From Cyclobacteriaceae bacterium (GTDB lineage: Bacteria > Bacteroidota > Bacteroidia > Cytophagales > Cyclobacteriaceae): a DNA stretch of 17,892 nt. The stretch is taken from NCBI GenBank assembly GCA_019751475.1, contig JAIENH010000797.1:1-17892 (forward strand), read 5' to 3'. Both the position numbers and the translations under genes were made by a program. The notes under the pieces are model-generated. The model was not told where the DNA came from. It did not search any database and saw nothing but the letters and a program-made list of their open reading frames with translations. Shown one piece after another: positions 6,484 through 13,746 of this stretch. Numbering within the stretch: the first letter of the stretch is position 1; each line of letters opens with the position of its first letter.

Positions 6484-8220
6484 ATGAAACGCCTACTTCC
6501 CCTTTTGCCACTCTTGCTGCTGTTCGGCTGGCAGTGTACACCCACCACCTCTACTACCGGAGGACTGAAATTTGCCATTTCCTTTACCCAAGAGATGAGT
6601 GATGCCGCCCAGGACGGCCACATCGTATTGATGCTGGCCACTAACGACAAGTCAGAGCCACGCCAACAGATCAACTTTGGTCTGAAAACACAGCTTGCCT
6701 TTGGTGTAGATGTGGACGGCATGAAACCCGGTCAGGACATCCTGGTGGATGGGTCGACTTTTGGGTTTCCCATTCGGAGTTTGAACACCATTCCGGCCGG
6801 GGAATATTACGTGCAGGCGCTCATCAACCGGTATGAAACCTTCAACCTGAAAAATGGCAAGACCGTAAAACTTCCCCCTGACCAGGGCGAGGGTCAGCAC
6901 TGGAATACCAAGCCAGGCAATTTTTACAACAGGCCATTTAAAGTAACCATCGACCCGGCCAAAAGCGAGACGATAAAAGTGGTGATGGATCAGAAAATTC
7001 CTCCGGTAAAAGAGCCTGAAGACACGAAGTACGTCAAGCACCTCAAGATACAAAGTAAGATGTTGTCAGAGTTTTGGGGCCGCCCCATGTTTCTGGGAGC
7101 GCACGTGCTGTTGCCGGAAGGATTTGAAGAGCATCCCAATGCCCACTATCCAATCATGATTTACCATGGGCACTTCCCGGCCGACTTTGGCGGATTCAGC
7201 ACCGAACCACCCGATCCTAACATGGACACCACCGACTACTCTTCGCGGTTTAATATTTACGGCTACAACAAAATTCAAAAACAGGAAGCCTACAATTTTT
7301 ATAAGCAATGGATCAGTAAAAATTTTCCACGATTCATTGTAGTAGAAATTCAGCATGCCAATCCGTATTACGATGATTCGTATGCGGTGAACTCGGCCAA
7401 CCTCGGGCCATACGGTGACGCAATTATGTTTGAGTTGCTTCCGGAGATTGAAAAGAAATACCGTGGCATTGGTCAAGGCTGGGCGCGTTTCACCTATGGC
7501 GGCTCTACAGGCGGCTGGGAGGCATTGGCAGTTCAAATGTTCTACCCTGATGAGTTTAACGGCTGCTTTGCCGCTTGCCCCGACCCGGTAGACTTTCGCG
7601 CCTTTTGCCTTGTGGATATCTACAAAGACAAGAATGCTTATTGGTACGAAAGCGACTTTAAAAAACTGGCCAAGCCCGCCTTTAGAAATTACCTGGGCCA
7701 GATTACCGCTACCATGGAGGAAACAAACCACTATGAGTACGTACTGGGCGCGCATAGCCGCTCGGGCGACCAGTTTGATATCTGGGAAGCAGTCTATTCA
7801 CCGCAAGGCGAAGACGGCTACCCCAAACGCATCTTTGACAAAGTCACTGGTGAAATTGATAAGAGCGTGGCCGAATACTGGAAGGAGAATTACGACTTGC
7901 GATACATCCTCGAACGTGATTGGAAAACGCTTGGGCCGAAGCTGCAGGGCAAAATCCACATCTTCTGCGGAGACATGGACAACTACTACCTGAACAACGC
8001 AGTGTACCTGATGGAAGATTTCCTGAAAAAGACCAACAATCCATTTTACAAGGGAGAGGTGGACTATGGCGATCGTGCCGAACATTGCTGGAATGGCGAC
8101 CACGCCAACCCCAACTACATTTCGCGGTTGCGCTACAACACGATGTACCTTCCACGTATCTTAAAGCGGATTTCGGAGAGCGCCCCCAAAGGTGCCGATG
8201 TGAAAAGCTGGAGGTACTAA
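6484..8220 (+). CDS. Secreted alpha/beta-hydrolase (esterase-like) lipoprotein
   Basis: A 578-residue envelope protein. Residues 1-18 form a lipoprotein signal (K2, R3, leucine-rich core, LLLLFGWQC), with Cys18 the likely lipidation site although Gln at -1 is atypical. Residues about 25-165 form a beta-rich N-terminal domain. From about 195 an alpha/beta-hydrolase fold follows: VLLPEGFEE and YPIMIYHGH, then the nucleophile elbow YGGSTGGWE with Ser341, FCGDMDNYYL with Asp497 or Asp499, and DRAEHCWNGDH with His534 or His540. This is the pattern of the putative-esterase group that includes feruloyl and enterochelin esterases. The substrate is unknown; an ester in polysaccharide or a siderophore is possible. 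It is first in a possible unit with the next lipoprotein (93-bp gap) and an ABC exporter. Confidence 0.88.
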   Translation: MKRLLPLLPLLLLFGWQCTPTTSTTGGLKFAISFTQEMSDAAQDGHIVLMLATNDKSEPRQQINFGLKTQLAFGVDVDGMKPGQDILVDGSTFGFPIRSLNTIPAGEYYVQALINRYETFNLKNGKTVKLPPDQGEGQHWNTKPGNFYNRPFKVTIDPAKSETIKVVMDQKIPPVKEPEDTKYVKHLKIQSKMLSEFWGRPMFLGAHVLLPEGFEEHPNAHYPIMIYHGHFPADFGGFSTEPPDPNMDTTDYSSRFNIYGYNKIQKQEAYNFYKQWISKNFPRFIVVEIQHANPYYDDSYAVNSANLGPYGDAIMFELLPEIEKKYRGIGQGWARFTYGGSTGGWEALAVQMFYPDEFNGCFAACPDPVDFRAFCLVDIYKDKNAYWYESDFKKLAKPAFRNYLGQITATMEETNHYEYVLGAHSRSGDQFDIWEAVYSPQGEDGYPKRIFDKVTGEIDKSVAEYWKENYDLRYILERDWKTLGPKLQGKIHIFCGDMDNYYLNNAVYLMEDFLKKTNNPFYKGEVDYGDRAEHCWNGDHANPNYISRLRYNTMYLPRILKRISESAPKGADVKSWRY

Positions 8221-8313
8221 GTGATTTAAACATAGTGTCGGCCTGGAAATTTTAAACTGGAATGCGCGTTCTCAAAATCTTTCTGCACTTTTGCACTCCA
8301 TTTTTATCTCGCC

Positions 8314-8892
8314 ATGAGCATTTTTTTGAAACGGGGGGTTTGGGTATTGCTGCTCTTCGCATCGTGCACGGAAAAAACCAATCGCGTTGTCAACGTCATC
8401 AACTTTGATTCGCTGCTGGAAGTGCAAGTGCAGCAATTAAGTCAGCGCAAGCGCGTATTGGACAAAACCGCCAGCCTCTCCGGCACCGAATCTGATACTA
8501 CACTGGTACCTTCCACGCAAGTGTGGGAAGCTGAATTAGAAATCTTCAAGCAGCTTCAAAACGTAAATAAGCCCACGTACAAAGACGCTTACGTCCTCAC
8601 AGACGGCATTGCCGATGCTAACAGCAACCTGACCATCCGGCAATACCTGGCCTCAGCTGCCCCCGTGTCGTCCCTGCAATTCTATTACCAGGATGACTTC
8701 GCGCAGCTTAAAAAAGTCGAGGCGATCATATCGGAGCATAACATGCTTCGCACCACCCACCGCAATCTTACTCTCGAGTTTGAAGAAGAAGACGGGCGCC
8801 CTGTGCTCAACCGTTACGCCATCAAGGGTTTTCAAAAACTCGTCTTTACCGACACCGTGCGTTTTGCCATTGAAGGGCAAATCGATTGGTAG
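8314..8892 (+). CDS. Small lipoprotein of unknown function, Cytophagales type
   Basis: A 192-residue protein with a lipoprotein signal peptide: R7 before a hydrophobic core and a good lipobox LLLFASC, with lipidation expected at Cys18. The mature part has a helical stretch (residues about 30-55, DSLLEVQVQQLSQRKRVLDK), then LEIFKQL and KPTYKDAY. The C-terminal half (about 108-192) is rich in strands and ends YAIKGFQKLVFTDTVRFAIEGQ. I recall similar lipoproteins in Cytophagales with the same 'elf-q---inkp-Y' and 'ikg-qkl' features, but no function is known. It lies 30 bp upstream of the ABC exporter and is probably co-transcribed with it. An ATG at 8262 opens a different frame and is not a better start. 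Confidence 0.85.
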   Translation: MSIFLKRGVWVLLLFASCTEKTNRVVNVINFDSLLEVQVQQLSQRKRVLDKTASLSGTESDTTLVPSTQVWEAELEIFKQLQNVNKPTYKDAYVLTDGIADANSNLTIRQYLASAAPVSSLQFYYQDDFAQLKKVEAIISEHNMLRTTHRNLTLEFEEEDGRPVLNRYAIKGFQKLVFTDTVRFAIEGQIDW

Positions 8893-8922
8893 CCGGGTGC
8901 TTACCTTTACCTTTTTTACACG

Positions 8923-10719
8923 GTGGCCAAACGCACATTTTTAGAAGAAGGTGAAAAGAAGCCGGTGAATCTATCGACCCTTCGCAAATTGCTGGGGGTC
9001 TTTCGTTACGTAGTGCCTTATAGAGGAGCTTTCATCCTGGGCCTTGTGGCATTGGTTTTCTCAAGTGCAACTGTACTCATGTTTCCGTTTCTGGCCGGAA
9101 AGCTGCTCGATGCCGCCAGTGGCAAGACTGGGTTCTTTCTTACAAGTATCAACCAGGTGGCTCTGGCACTGATGGGAGTGCTAACCTTGCAGAGCTTGTT
9201 TTCATTTATGCGGGTGTACGCTTTTTCGATTGTAAGCGAGCGCTCGCTTTCTGATCTGCGGCAAGCCGTGTACAAAAAGATGATCTGGCTGCCGATGTCT
9301 TTCTTTGACAGTCGCAGGGTAGGCGAACTACTGAGTCGCATCACATCCGATGTCAGCACGCTGCAAGATACATTTACCACTACCTTGGCGGAGTTTGTGA
9401 GGCAATTGCTGATTTTGATTATTGGCATTGCCGTGATCCTCGTGCTTACGCCAAAGTTGACTCTCTTCATGATGCTCACATTTCCCGTACTCACGGTGGG
9501 CGCTTTGTTTTTTGGTAGGTTCATTCGCAAGCTTTCTAAAAAAATACAAGACATGCTCGCAGCTGCCAACGTGATTGTGGAGGAAACGATGCAATCCATC
9601 ACAGTAGTAAAATCATTTACCAACGAAACTTTTGAATCTCAGCGCTACGGACAATCCGTAAGCAAAATGGTAGACACAGCCATTCATGCGGCCCGTTACC
9701 GGGGATTGTTCATTGCATTCACCATCCTGGCATTGTTTGGTGGCATTGTGGGTGTGATTTGGTATGGCGGCACGCTGGTGCAGTCGGGTGAAATCTCCGT
9801 AGGTGAATTGTTGTCCTTTGTCTTGTATACCACATTTATTGGCGGCTCCATTGCCGGACTGGGAGATATCTACGCACAGGTGCAGCGTTCCATAGGCGCT
9901 TCCGAGCGACTGTTGGAAATTCTTGATCAAAAAGACGAAGGAGAACAACAGCCGATCAAACAATCATTAAAGTTATCAGGAGCCATACGCTATGAAAACG
10001 TTGAGTTTAGCTATCCCACTCGGGCGGATGTTACGGTGCTGAAGTCCATTTCGTTTTCTATTCAACCCGGAGAAAAAATTGCCTTAGTAGGGCCGAGTGG
10101 CTCCGGTAAGTCAACCATTGTAAGCTTACTCATGCGGCTGTATGTTCCGGGGTCGGGCACCATCTCCGTTGACGGTCGCAACAGTTCTTCATTTCCTCTA
10201 TCACCATACCGTGAGAATATCGGCATTGTGCCACAAGAAGTGATTTTGTTTGGAGGCACCATTCGCGAAAACATTGCCTACGGTCGCCCATCGGCCACCT
10301 TTGATGAAATACAAGAAGCGGCTAGGCAAGCCAACGCGTTGGAGTTCATCGAAACATTTCCAGAAAAATTTGAAACACTCGTGGGTGATCGTGGAGTGAA
10401 ACTTTCCGGGGGCCAGCGGCAGCGCGTGGCGATTGCGAGGGCCATTCTAAAAGATCCTTCCATCCTCATCTTAGATGAAGCCACCAGCTCGCTCGATGCC
10501 AAGTCAGAACACCTGGTGCAAGGCGCCTTGAAGAAACTGATGGAAGGAAGAACAACGATTGTCATTGCTCACCGACTGAGTACCATTCGCCAGGTAGACC
10601 GCATCCTTGTCATTAAAGACGGGGGCATTGCCGAGTCGGGCACGCATGAAGAACTTTCAAAAATTGATGAGGGCATATATCGCAACCTGCTGCGCCTGCA
10701 ATGGGAGGCCCAGGTATGA
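8923..10719 (+). CDS. MsbA-like ABC exporter, membrane and ATPase domains fused
   Basis: A 598-residue half-transporter of the multidrug/lipid exporter family, expected to work as a homodimer in the inner membrane. The membrane domain (residues about 25-320) has six hydrophobic segments, beginning PYRGAFILGLVALVF. The intracellular loop FFDSRRVGELLSRITSDVSTLQ is typical of the family. The ATPase domain has Walker A GPSGSGKST (K396), Q-loop PQE, signature LSGGQRQRVAIARA from L494, Walker B ILILDEATSSLD (D518, E519) and the H-loop His550. The start is GTG at 8923: homologs often begin MAKR, and no ATG occurs before the first membrane helix. The substrate cannot be told; phospholipid, lipid A precursor or drug are usual. 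It follows the lipoprotein by 30 bp. Confidence 0.95.
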   Translation: MAKRTFLEEGEKKPVNLSTLRKLLGVFRYVVPYRGAFILGLVALVFSSATVLMFPFLAGKLLDAASGKTGFFLTSINQVALALMGVLTLQSLFSFMRVYAFSIVSERSLSDLRQAVYKKMIWLPMSFFDSRRVGELLSRITSDVSTLQDTFTTTLAEFVRQLLILIIGIAVILVLTPKLTLFMMLTFPVLTVGALFFGRFIRKLSKKIQDMLAAANVIVEETMQSITVVKSFTNETFESQRYGQSVSKMVDTAIHAARYRGLFIAFTILALFGGIVGVIWYGGTLVQSGEISVGELLSFVLYTTFIGGSIAGLGDIYAQVQRSIGASERLLEILDQKDEGEQQPIKQSLKLSGAIRYENVEFSYPTRADVTVLKSISFSIQPGEKIALVGPSGSGKSTIVSLLMRLYVPGSGTISVDGRNSSSFPLSPYRENIGIVPQEVILFGGTIRENIAYGRPSATFDEIQEAARQANALEFIETFPEKFETLVGDRGVKLSGGQRQRVAIARAILKDPSILILDEATSSLDAKSEHLVQGALKKLMEGRTTIVIAHRLSTIRQVDRILVIKDGGIAESGTHEELSKIDEGIYRNLLRLQWEAQV

Positions 10720-10740
10720 CGTTTATACCATTTAAACGTC
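10718..10740 (+). repeat. Inverted repeat overlapping the stop codon of the ABC exporter
   Basis: GACGTTTA (10718-10725) and TAAACGTC (10733-10740) are exact reverse complements around a seven-base loop. The stem includes two bases of the TGA stop. No T-run follows at once (the nearest is 10751-10755), so it is a poor terminator. It may protect the mRNA 3' end or be a weak termination site. Confidence 0.4.
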
Positions 10741-10835
10741 AATTTCAAGGTTTTTATGCCGAGAGACTAAATTATGCTTTCGGTGGTTTCCTTAGCCGTT
10801 GAATGGGGTATGTATGTGCAAGAATTTCAAGGTTT
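10741..10835 (+). repeat. 13-bp direct repeat upstream of terC
   Basis: AATTTCAAGGTTT occurs at 10741-10753 and again at 10823-10835, 82 bp apart. The second copy covers the -33 position of the terC promoter candidate. Both copies are followed by a GCTTT, after 22 and 14 bases respectively. A regulator-binding site or a duplicated promoter are possible; chance is not excluded. Confidence 0.4.
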
Positions 10836-10855
10836 AAGATTAATTTATAGCTTTG
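10825..10855 (+). promoter_or_regulatory. Bacteroidota-type promoter for terC
   Basis: TAGCTTTG at 10848-10855 is a perfect match to the Bacteroidota -7 consensus TAnnTTTG. The -33 position, 20 bases upstream, reads TTT (10825-10827) instead of TTG. Transcription would begin near 10861-10862. This gives a leader of about 75 bases before the ATG at 10936, and that leader starts with the strong hairpin described next. Confidence 0.6.
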
Positions 10856-10861
10856 ACGCTG

Positions 10862-10907
10862 AAAGAGGTGATTATTAGGCTCGTGACCCGGTAATCACCT
10901 CTTTTTT
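10862..10907 (+). terminator. Strong terminator-like hairpin in the terC leader
   Basis: AGAGGTGATTA (10864-10874) pairs exactly with TAATCACCTCT (10892-10902). Two further A-T pairs extend the base, and six T follow (10902-10907). The loop is 17 bases. It could end the transcript of the ABC exporter, whose stop is 143 bases upstream. The terC promoter candidate ends only seven bases before it, so it would also lie at the very 5' end of the terC mRNA. I see no match to the yybP-ykoY manganese riboswitch, which often precedes terC-family genes elsewhere. Confidence 0.75.
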
Positions 10908-10935
10908 ACCCAAAAACCGCAGATAAAATTTGGCA

Positions 10936-11922
10936 ATGCTCCTCTTCTCCCTGTTTAGAAATAACAGTCAGACTGAAACTATTTTGTTCGGGGTTTTTGC
11001 CGTCATCATAGTTGTCTTTCTGTTGATTGATTTGGGTGTCTTCAATAAGACCGCCCACAAGATTACCACCAAGTCGGCCCTATATCAGTCCCTGTTCTGG
11101 GTGTTTGTAAGTACCGTATTTGGCTACCTCATCTACCATTTTGATAATAGCCCTGAAGGACAGGCAGACGAAGCGCTTGAGTATTTCTCCGCCTACCTGA
11201 CAGAATACGCCTTATCGGTGGACAACATTTTTGTGATCTTATTGATTTTAAAATATTTCAACGTCAAGGAAGAGTACTTTCACAAGGTTTTGTTCTGGGG
11301 CATTCTGGGTGCTGTGCTATTCAGAGGTATCTTCATTTTCGTGGGTGCTTATCTCATCGCCCAATTCCATTGGATTTTGTACATCTTCGGTGTGTTCCTG
11401 ATCTACTCTGGTATCAAGATTTACTTTGAAGACGGTGATGAAAAGATCGACCCGGAGAAAAATCCGATCATGCGTTTCTGCCGTGCTTATTTGCCCATCA
11501 GCAAAGATGAAAAAGGCGGTCAATTTTGGGTACGCGAAGGTGGAAAGTTTTTGTTCACACCACTTTTTTTGGTGATCGTGTTGATTGAAACTACCGATCT
11601 CATCTTTGCTGTTGATTCCATTCCAGCCGCTTTTGCTATTACGCAGAATGAGTTCTTGATTTATACTTCCAATATTTTTGCCGTGCTCGGCCTGCGTGCC
11701 ATGTTCTTCCTGCTGGCTGGTGTGATTGACAAGTTCTACCTGCTTCAAAAAGGTCTTTCGGTGATTCTGTTCTTCATCGGTGCTAAAATGTTGCTTGAGA
11801 TTATTCACTTTGAAATACCGGTGGTGCTTTCGTTCTCTGTCATCATCGCTACGCTTACGCTTTCGATCGTGTTCTCCATTCTCATCCCTAAGAAGGCCAA
11901 GCCTTCAGAGGAGTTGAACTAA
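10936..11922 (+). CDS. TerC/Alx-family integral membrane protein, probable divalent-metal exporter
   Basis: A 328-residue membrane protein with about nine hydrophobic segments. The family hallmarks are clear: LLIDLGVF at 29-36 with an intramembrane acidic residue (D32), EYALSVDNIFVI at 90-101, and the repeated ETTDLIFAVDSIPAAFAI at 218-235. Internal symmetry and buried Asp/Glu are typical of TerC, Alx and MeeF/MeeY proteins. Several of these export Mn2+ or supply metal to secreted enzymes; older names refer to tellurite resistance. I place the start at ATG 10936. A TTG at 10930 would add two residues but is less likely. It probably has its own promoter with a leader hairpin. Its stop overlaps that of the LETM1/TerB-like gene on the other strand. 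The exact metal is inferred from the family. Confidence 0.92.
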   Translation: MLLFSLFRNNSQTETILFGVFAVIIVVFLLIDLGVFNKTAHKITTKSALYQSLFWVFVSTVFGYLIYHFDNSPEGQADEALEYFSAYLTEYALSVDNIFVILLILKYFNVKEEYFHKVLFWGILGAVLFRGIFIFVGAYLIAQFHWILYIFGVFLIYSGIKIYFEDGDEKIDPEKNPIMRFCRAYLPISKDEKGGQFWVREGGKFLFTPLFLVIVLIETTDLIFAVDSIPAAFAITQNEFLIYTSNIFAVLGLRAMFFLLAGVIDKFYLLQKGLSVILFFIGAKMLLEIIHFEIPVVLSFSVIIATLTLSIVFSILIPKKAKPSEELN

Positions 11923-13175
11923 GCCGAGAGACTTTCTGCTATAAAATTCTTTGGCAGAATCTGCATCAGGATGGGCAGGGTGAGAAACCGTTGCGGTAGT
12001 GAAATAATGACAAACGTGGGTACGGTGCGCATGACATCAATCAACAACTCTTGAAGCCGGGCCTTTTCCTTTGGATCAAGTTCCTGTGAACGCGCTTTTA
12101 CGATCAACGACATCAGACGTTCGCTGCCTTTCACTTCATTCAATAATTTGCCTTTGTGCCGCTCGGCCACTTTGGCCACCCGTTTGATGAACTGCTCGCT
12201 CACTTGTTGGTAATCCATTTTGTCGCGAAGGCTATTGAGTTCGTCCCAATGTTCGAGTGCGAAGCCCTCAATCGCCATCATACTGTTTTCAAGGTCGTCT
12301 TCCGAAAAGGAAAGGGTGTCCGCCAATCGTTTAAGGAAAAGCATCTCCACCTGATCTACTTTCCGGTCGGCCCAAATGGTGAGTATAGCTATCTCAAGAA
12401 AATATTTTTTTAATAACCATGAGTTATTGGTTGGCAAGTTGATTTCCTCAATGGAGATGCCACGCTCGAAGATTTCCTGACACTCTTTTCTTTTTTCTGG
12501 CGAAAGCTGTGCACTCTGCAGGAAATACTCCATTAGTTTGCGCTCTTCAAATTCTACAATGCTATTGGCATGAGCAGCCGCTGCCATGATTTTGACCAAG
12601 GACGTGCGAAGTTCCTCGCGTTCGTACTTGAAGAAGTCTGATACAATTTTGTCGGCATTGGTGTGTATCCACTGACCGTAAATGAAAATGTCTAGGAAAA
12701 GGAGACTATTATGAAAGAACTGAGTCCAGAAGTTGGATTGAAATTCGGATGCCCGCTCAATGCGTTTCTCGGCCAATTCCAGCGATGTTTTCTTTCTTCC
12801 AAAAAGTGTCTTCGTGGGCGTGGCCAATTCCGGGAAAATGTGATTATAAAAATTAGAGATGTTCTCCAGCGTCTTGAGCAGCACTGCCGACAATTCTTCC
12901 GGGTCTTTGATGGGCTTATCATGAAAGAGAAGCGAGCTGCTGATGAGACTCTCCGCCAGCACAATCTTCATCCTGTCTTTCTCATCCCATTGCGAAGAGT
13001 CGGGATGATCAAAGCCGTTGACTGGCTGGCCATACATGAGGCCGGTTGGTTGTATCACCCGGTAGATGGAGTGATCAGGATGTGACGCTTTACGACCTTC
13101 TGCGGTAAGGTCTTTCAGCAGCTCTTTTCTGAATTCCAGGTATTCTTTCAGCCAGCCTTTGGTTGAGGGCTTCAT
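11919..13175 (-). CDS. LETM1-related biofilm-associated protein with TerB-like helical units
   Basis: A 418-residue protein that I recognise as the Bacteroidota family annotated as LETM1-related biofilm-associated protein. Family features are the N-terminus PSTKGWL, TGLMYGQPV near 44-52, and LLFLDIFIYGQW near 158-169. Two similar helical units (about 190-240 and 257-312) each have a hydrophobic helix and an acidic turn: AAAAHANSIVEFEERKL and ILTIWADRKVDQVEM. This is the TerB/DjlA-like pattern. The C-terminus (about 340-418) is LETM1-like, with one hydrophobic segment from VPTFVIISLPQRFLTLPILM. LETM1 in mitochondria acts in K+/H+ or Ca2+/H+ exchange; the bacterial role is not settled. The gene follows purE by about 60 bp and overlaps the terC stop tail-to-tail. 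Confidence 0.85.
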   Translation of the reverse strand: MKPSTKGWLKEYLEFRKELLKDLTAEGRKASHPDHSIYRVIQPTGLMYGQPVNGFDHPDSSQWDEKDRMKIVLAESLISSSLLFHDKPIKDPEELSAVLLKTLENISNFYNHIFPELATPTKTLFGRKKTSLELAEKRIERASEFQSNFWTQFFHNSLLFLDIFIYGQWIHTNADKIVSDFFKYEREELRTSLVKIMAAAAHANSIVEFEERKLMEYFLQSAQLSPEKRKECQEIFERGISIEEINLPTNNSWLLKKYFLEIAILTIWADRKVDQVEMLFLKRLADTLSFSEDDLENSMMAIEGFALEHWDELNSLRDKMDYQQVSEQFIKRVAKVAERHKGKLLNEVKGSERLMSLIVKARSQELDPKEKARLQELLIDVMRTVPTFVIISLPQRFLTLPILMQILPKNFIAESLSA

Positions 13176-13236
13176 ATTCCTTGAAAAAGGACGAGAAGTT
13201 ACGAATTTTCAGAATAGCGCTTTCGCGAATGCCTAA

Positions 13237-13746
13237 TCACGCCATTTTCCATCCCTTCTTGAGGATAGTCCTGGCTGACTCCTCCACCTTGCCCTTCATG
13301 TCTTTTTTGTATTGATCCAGTTTCTTTGCAATGGCTTTATCATGCGCCCCGATGATTTGAGCTGCAAGGATTCCGGCATTCTTAGCGCCATTGAGCGCCA
13401 CCGTGGCCACCGGCACACCACCAGGCATCTGAAGAATAGACAACACCGAGTCCCATCCATCAATCGAGTTAGATGATTTTACTGGCACACCAATTACCGG
13501 CAAGGATGTCATCGAGGCGATCATGCCCGGCAAGTGAGCGGCACCACCCGCACCAGCGATGATTACTTTCAAGCCGCGTACCCGGGCTGTCGAAGCATAC
13601 TCTGTCATGCGATCGGGTGTGCGATGCGCGGAGACAATAGTTAACTCAAATGGGATTTTTATTTCCTCTAAAAATTCTGCAGCCTCTTTCATCACTTTGA
13701 GGTCTGACTGGCTGCCCATGATAATTCCGATAATTGGCTTGCTCAT
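13237..13746 (-). CDS. purE: N5-carboxyaminoimidazole ribonucleotide mutase
   Basis: PurE moves the carboxyl group of N5-CAIR to carbon to give CAIR in de novo purine synthesis. At 169 residues it has the usual length of class I PurE. Clear motifs are IIMGSQSDLKVM at the N-terminus, TIVSAHRTPDRM around the catalytic histidine, GAGGAAHLPGM, and MPGGVPVATVALNGAKNAG. Its ATG overlaps the purK stop by 4 bp, so the two are translationally coupled. This gives the normal PurK-PurE pair and supports class I (mutase) chemistry instead of the PurE type that carboxylates AIR directly. The preserved motifs leave no doubt of function. Confidence 0.98.
   Translation of the reverse strand: MSKPIIGIIMGSQSDLKVMKEAAEFLEEIKIPFELTIVSAHRTPDRMTEYASTARVRGLKVIIAGAGGAAHLPGMIASMTSLPVIGVPVKSSNSIDGWDSVLSILQMPGGVPVATVALNGAKNAGILAAQIIGAHDKAIAKKLDQYKKDMKGKVEESARTILKKGWKMA

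Noticed and set aside
7066..7755. 229-codon open frame antisense to the esterase gene
   Set aside because: The plus-strand frame has a signal peptide and a full catalytic motif set; the antisense product has no recognisable features and is a shadow.
8262..8313. Upstream ATG at 8262 as the start of the small lipoprotein
   Set aside because: It is out of frame with the lipoprotein; ATG 8314 gives a clean lipoprotein signal peptide.
9018..9623. 201-codon open frame antisense to the ABC exporter
   Set aside because: It is serine-, threonine- and arginine-rich with no domain and lies inside a well-conserved membrane domain on the other strand.
10720..10935. yybP-ykoY manganese riboswitch in front of terC
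   Set aside because: The expected conserved GGGGAGUA-type loop and paired helices are not visible; only a promoter and a terminator-like hairpin can be supported.
10930..10935. TTG at 10930 as the terC start
   Set aside because: It would add only Met-Ala before an ATG in the same frame; the ATG at 10936 is the simpler choice.
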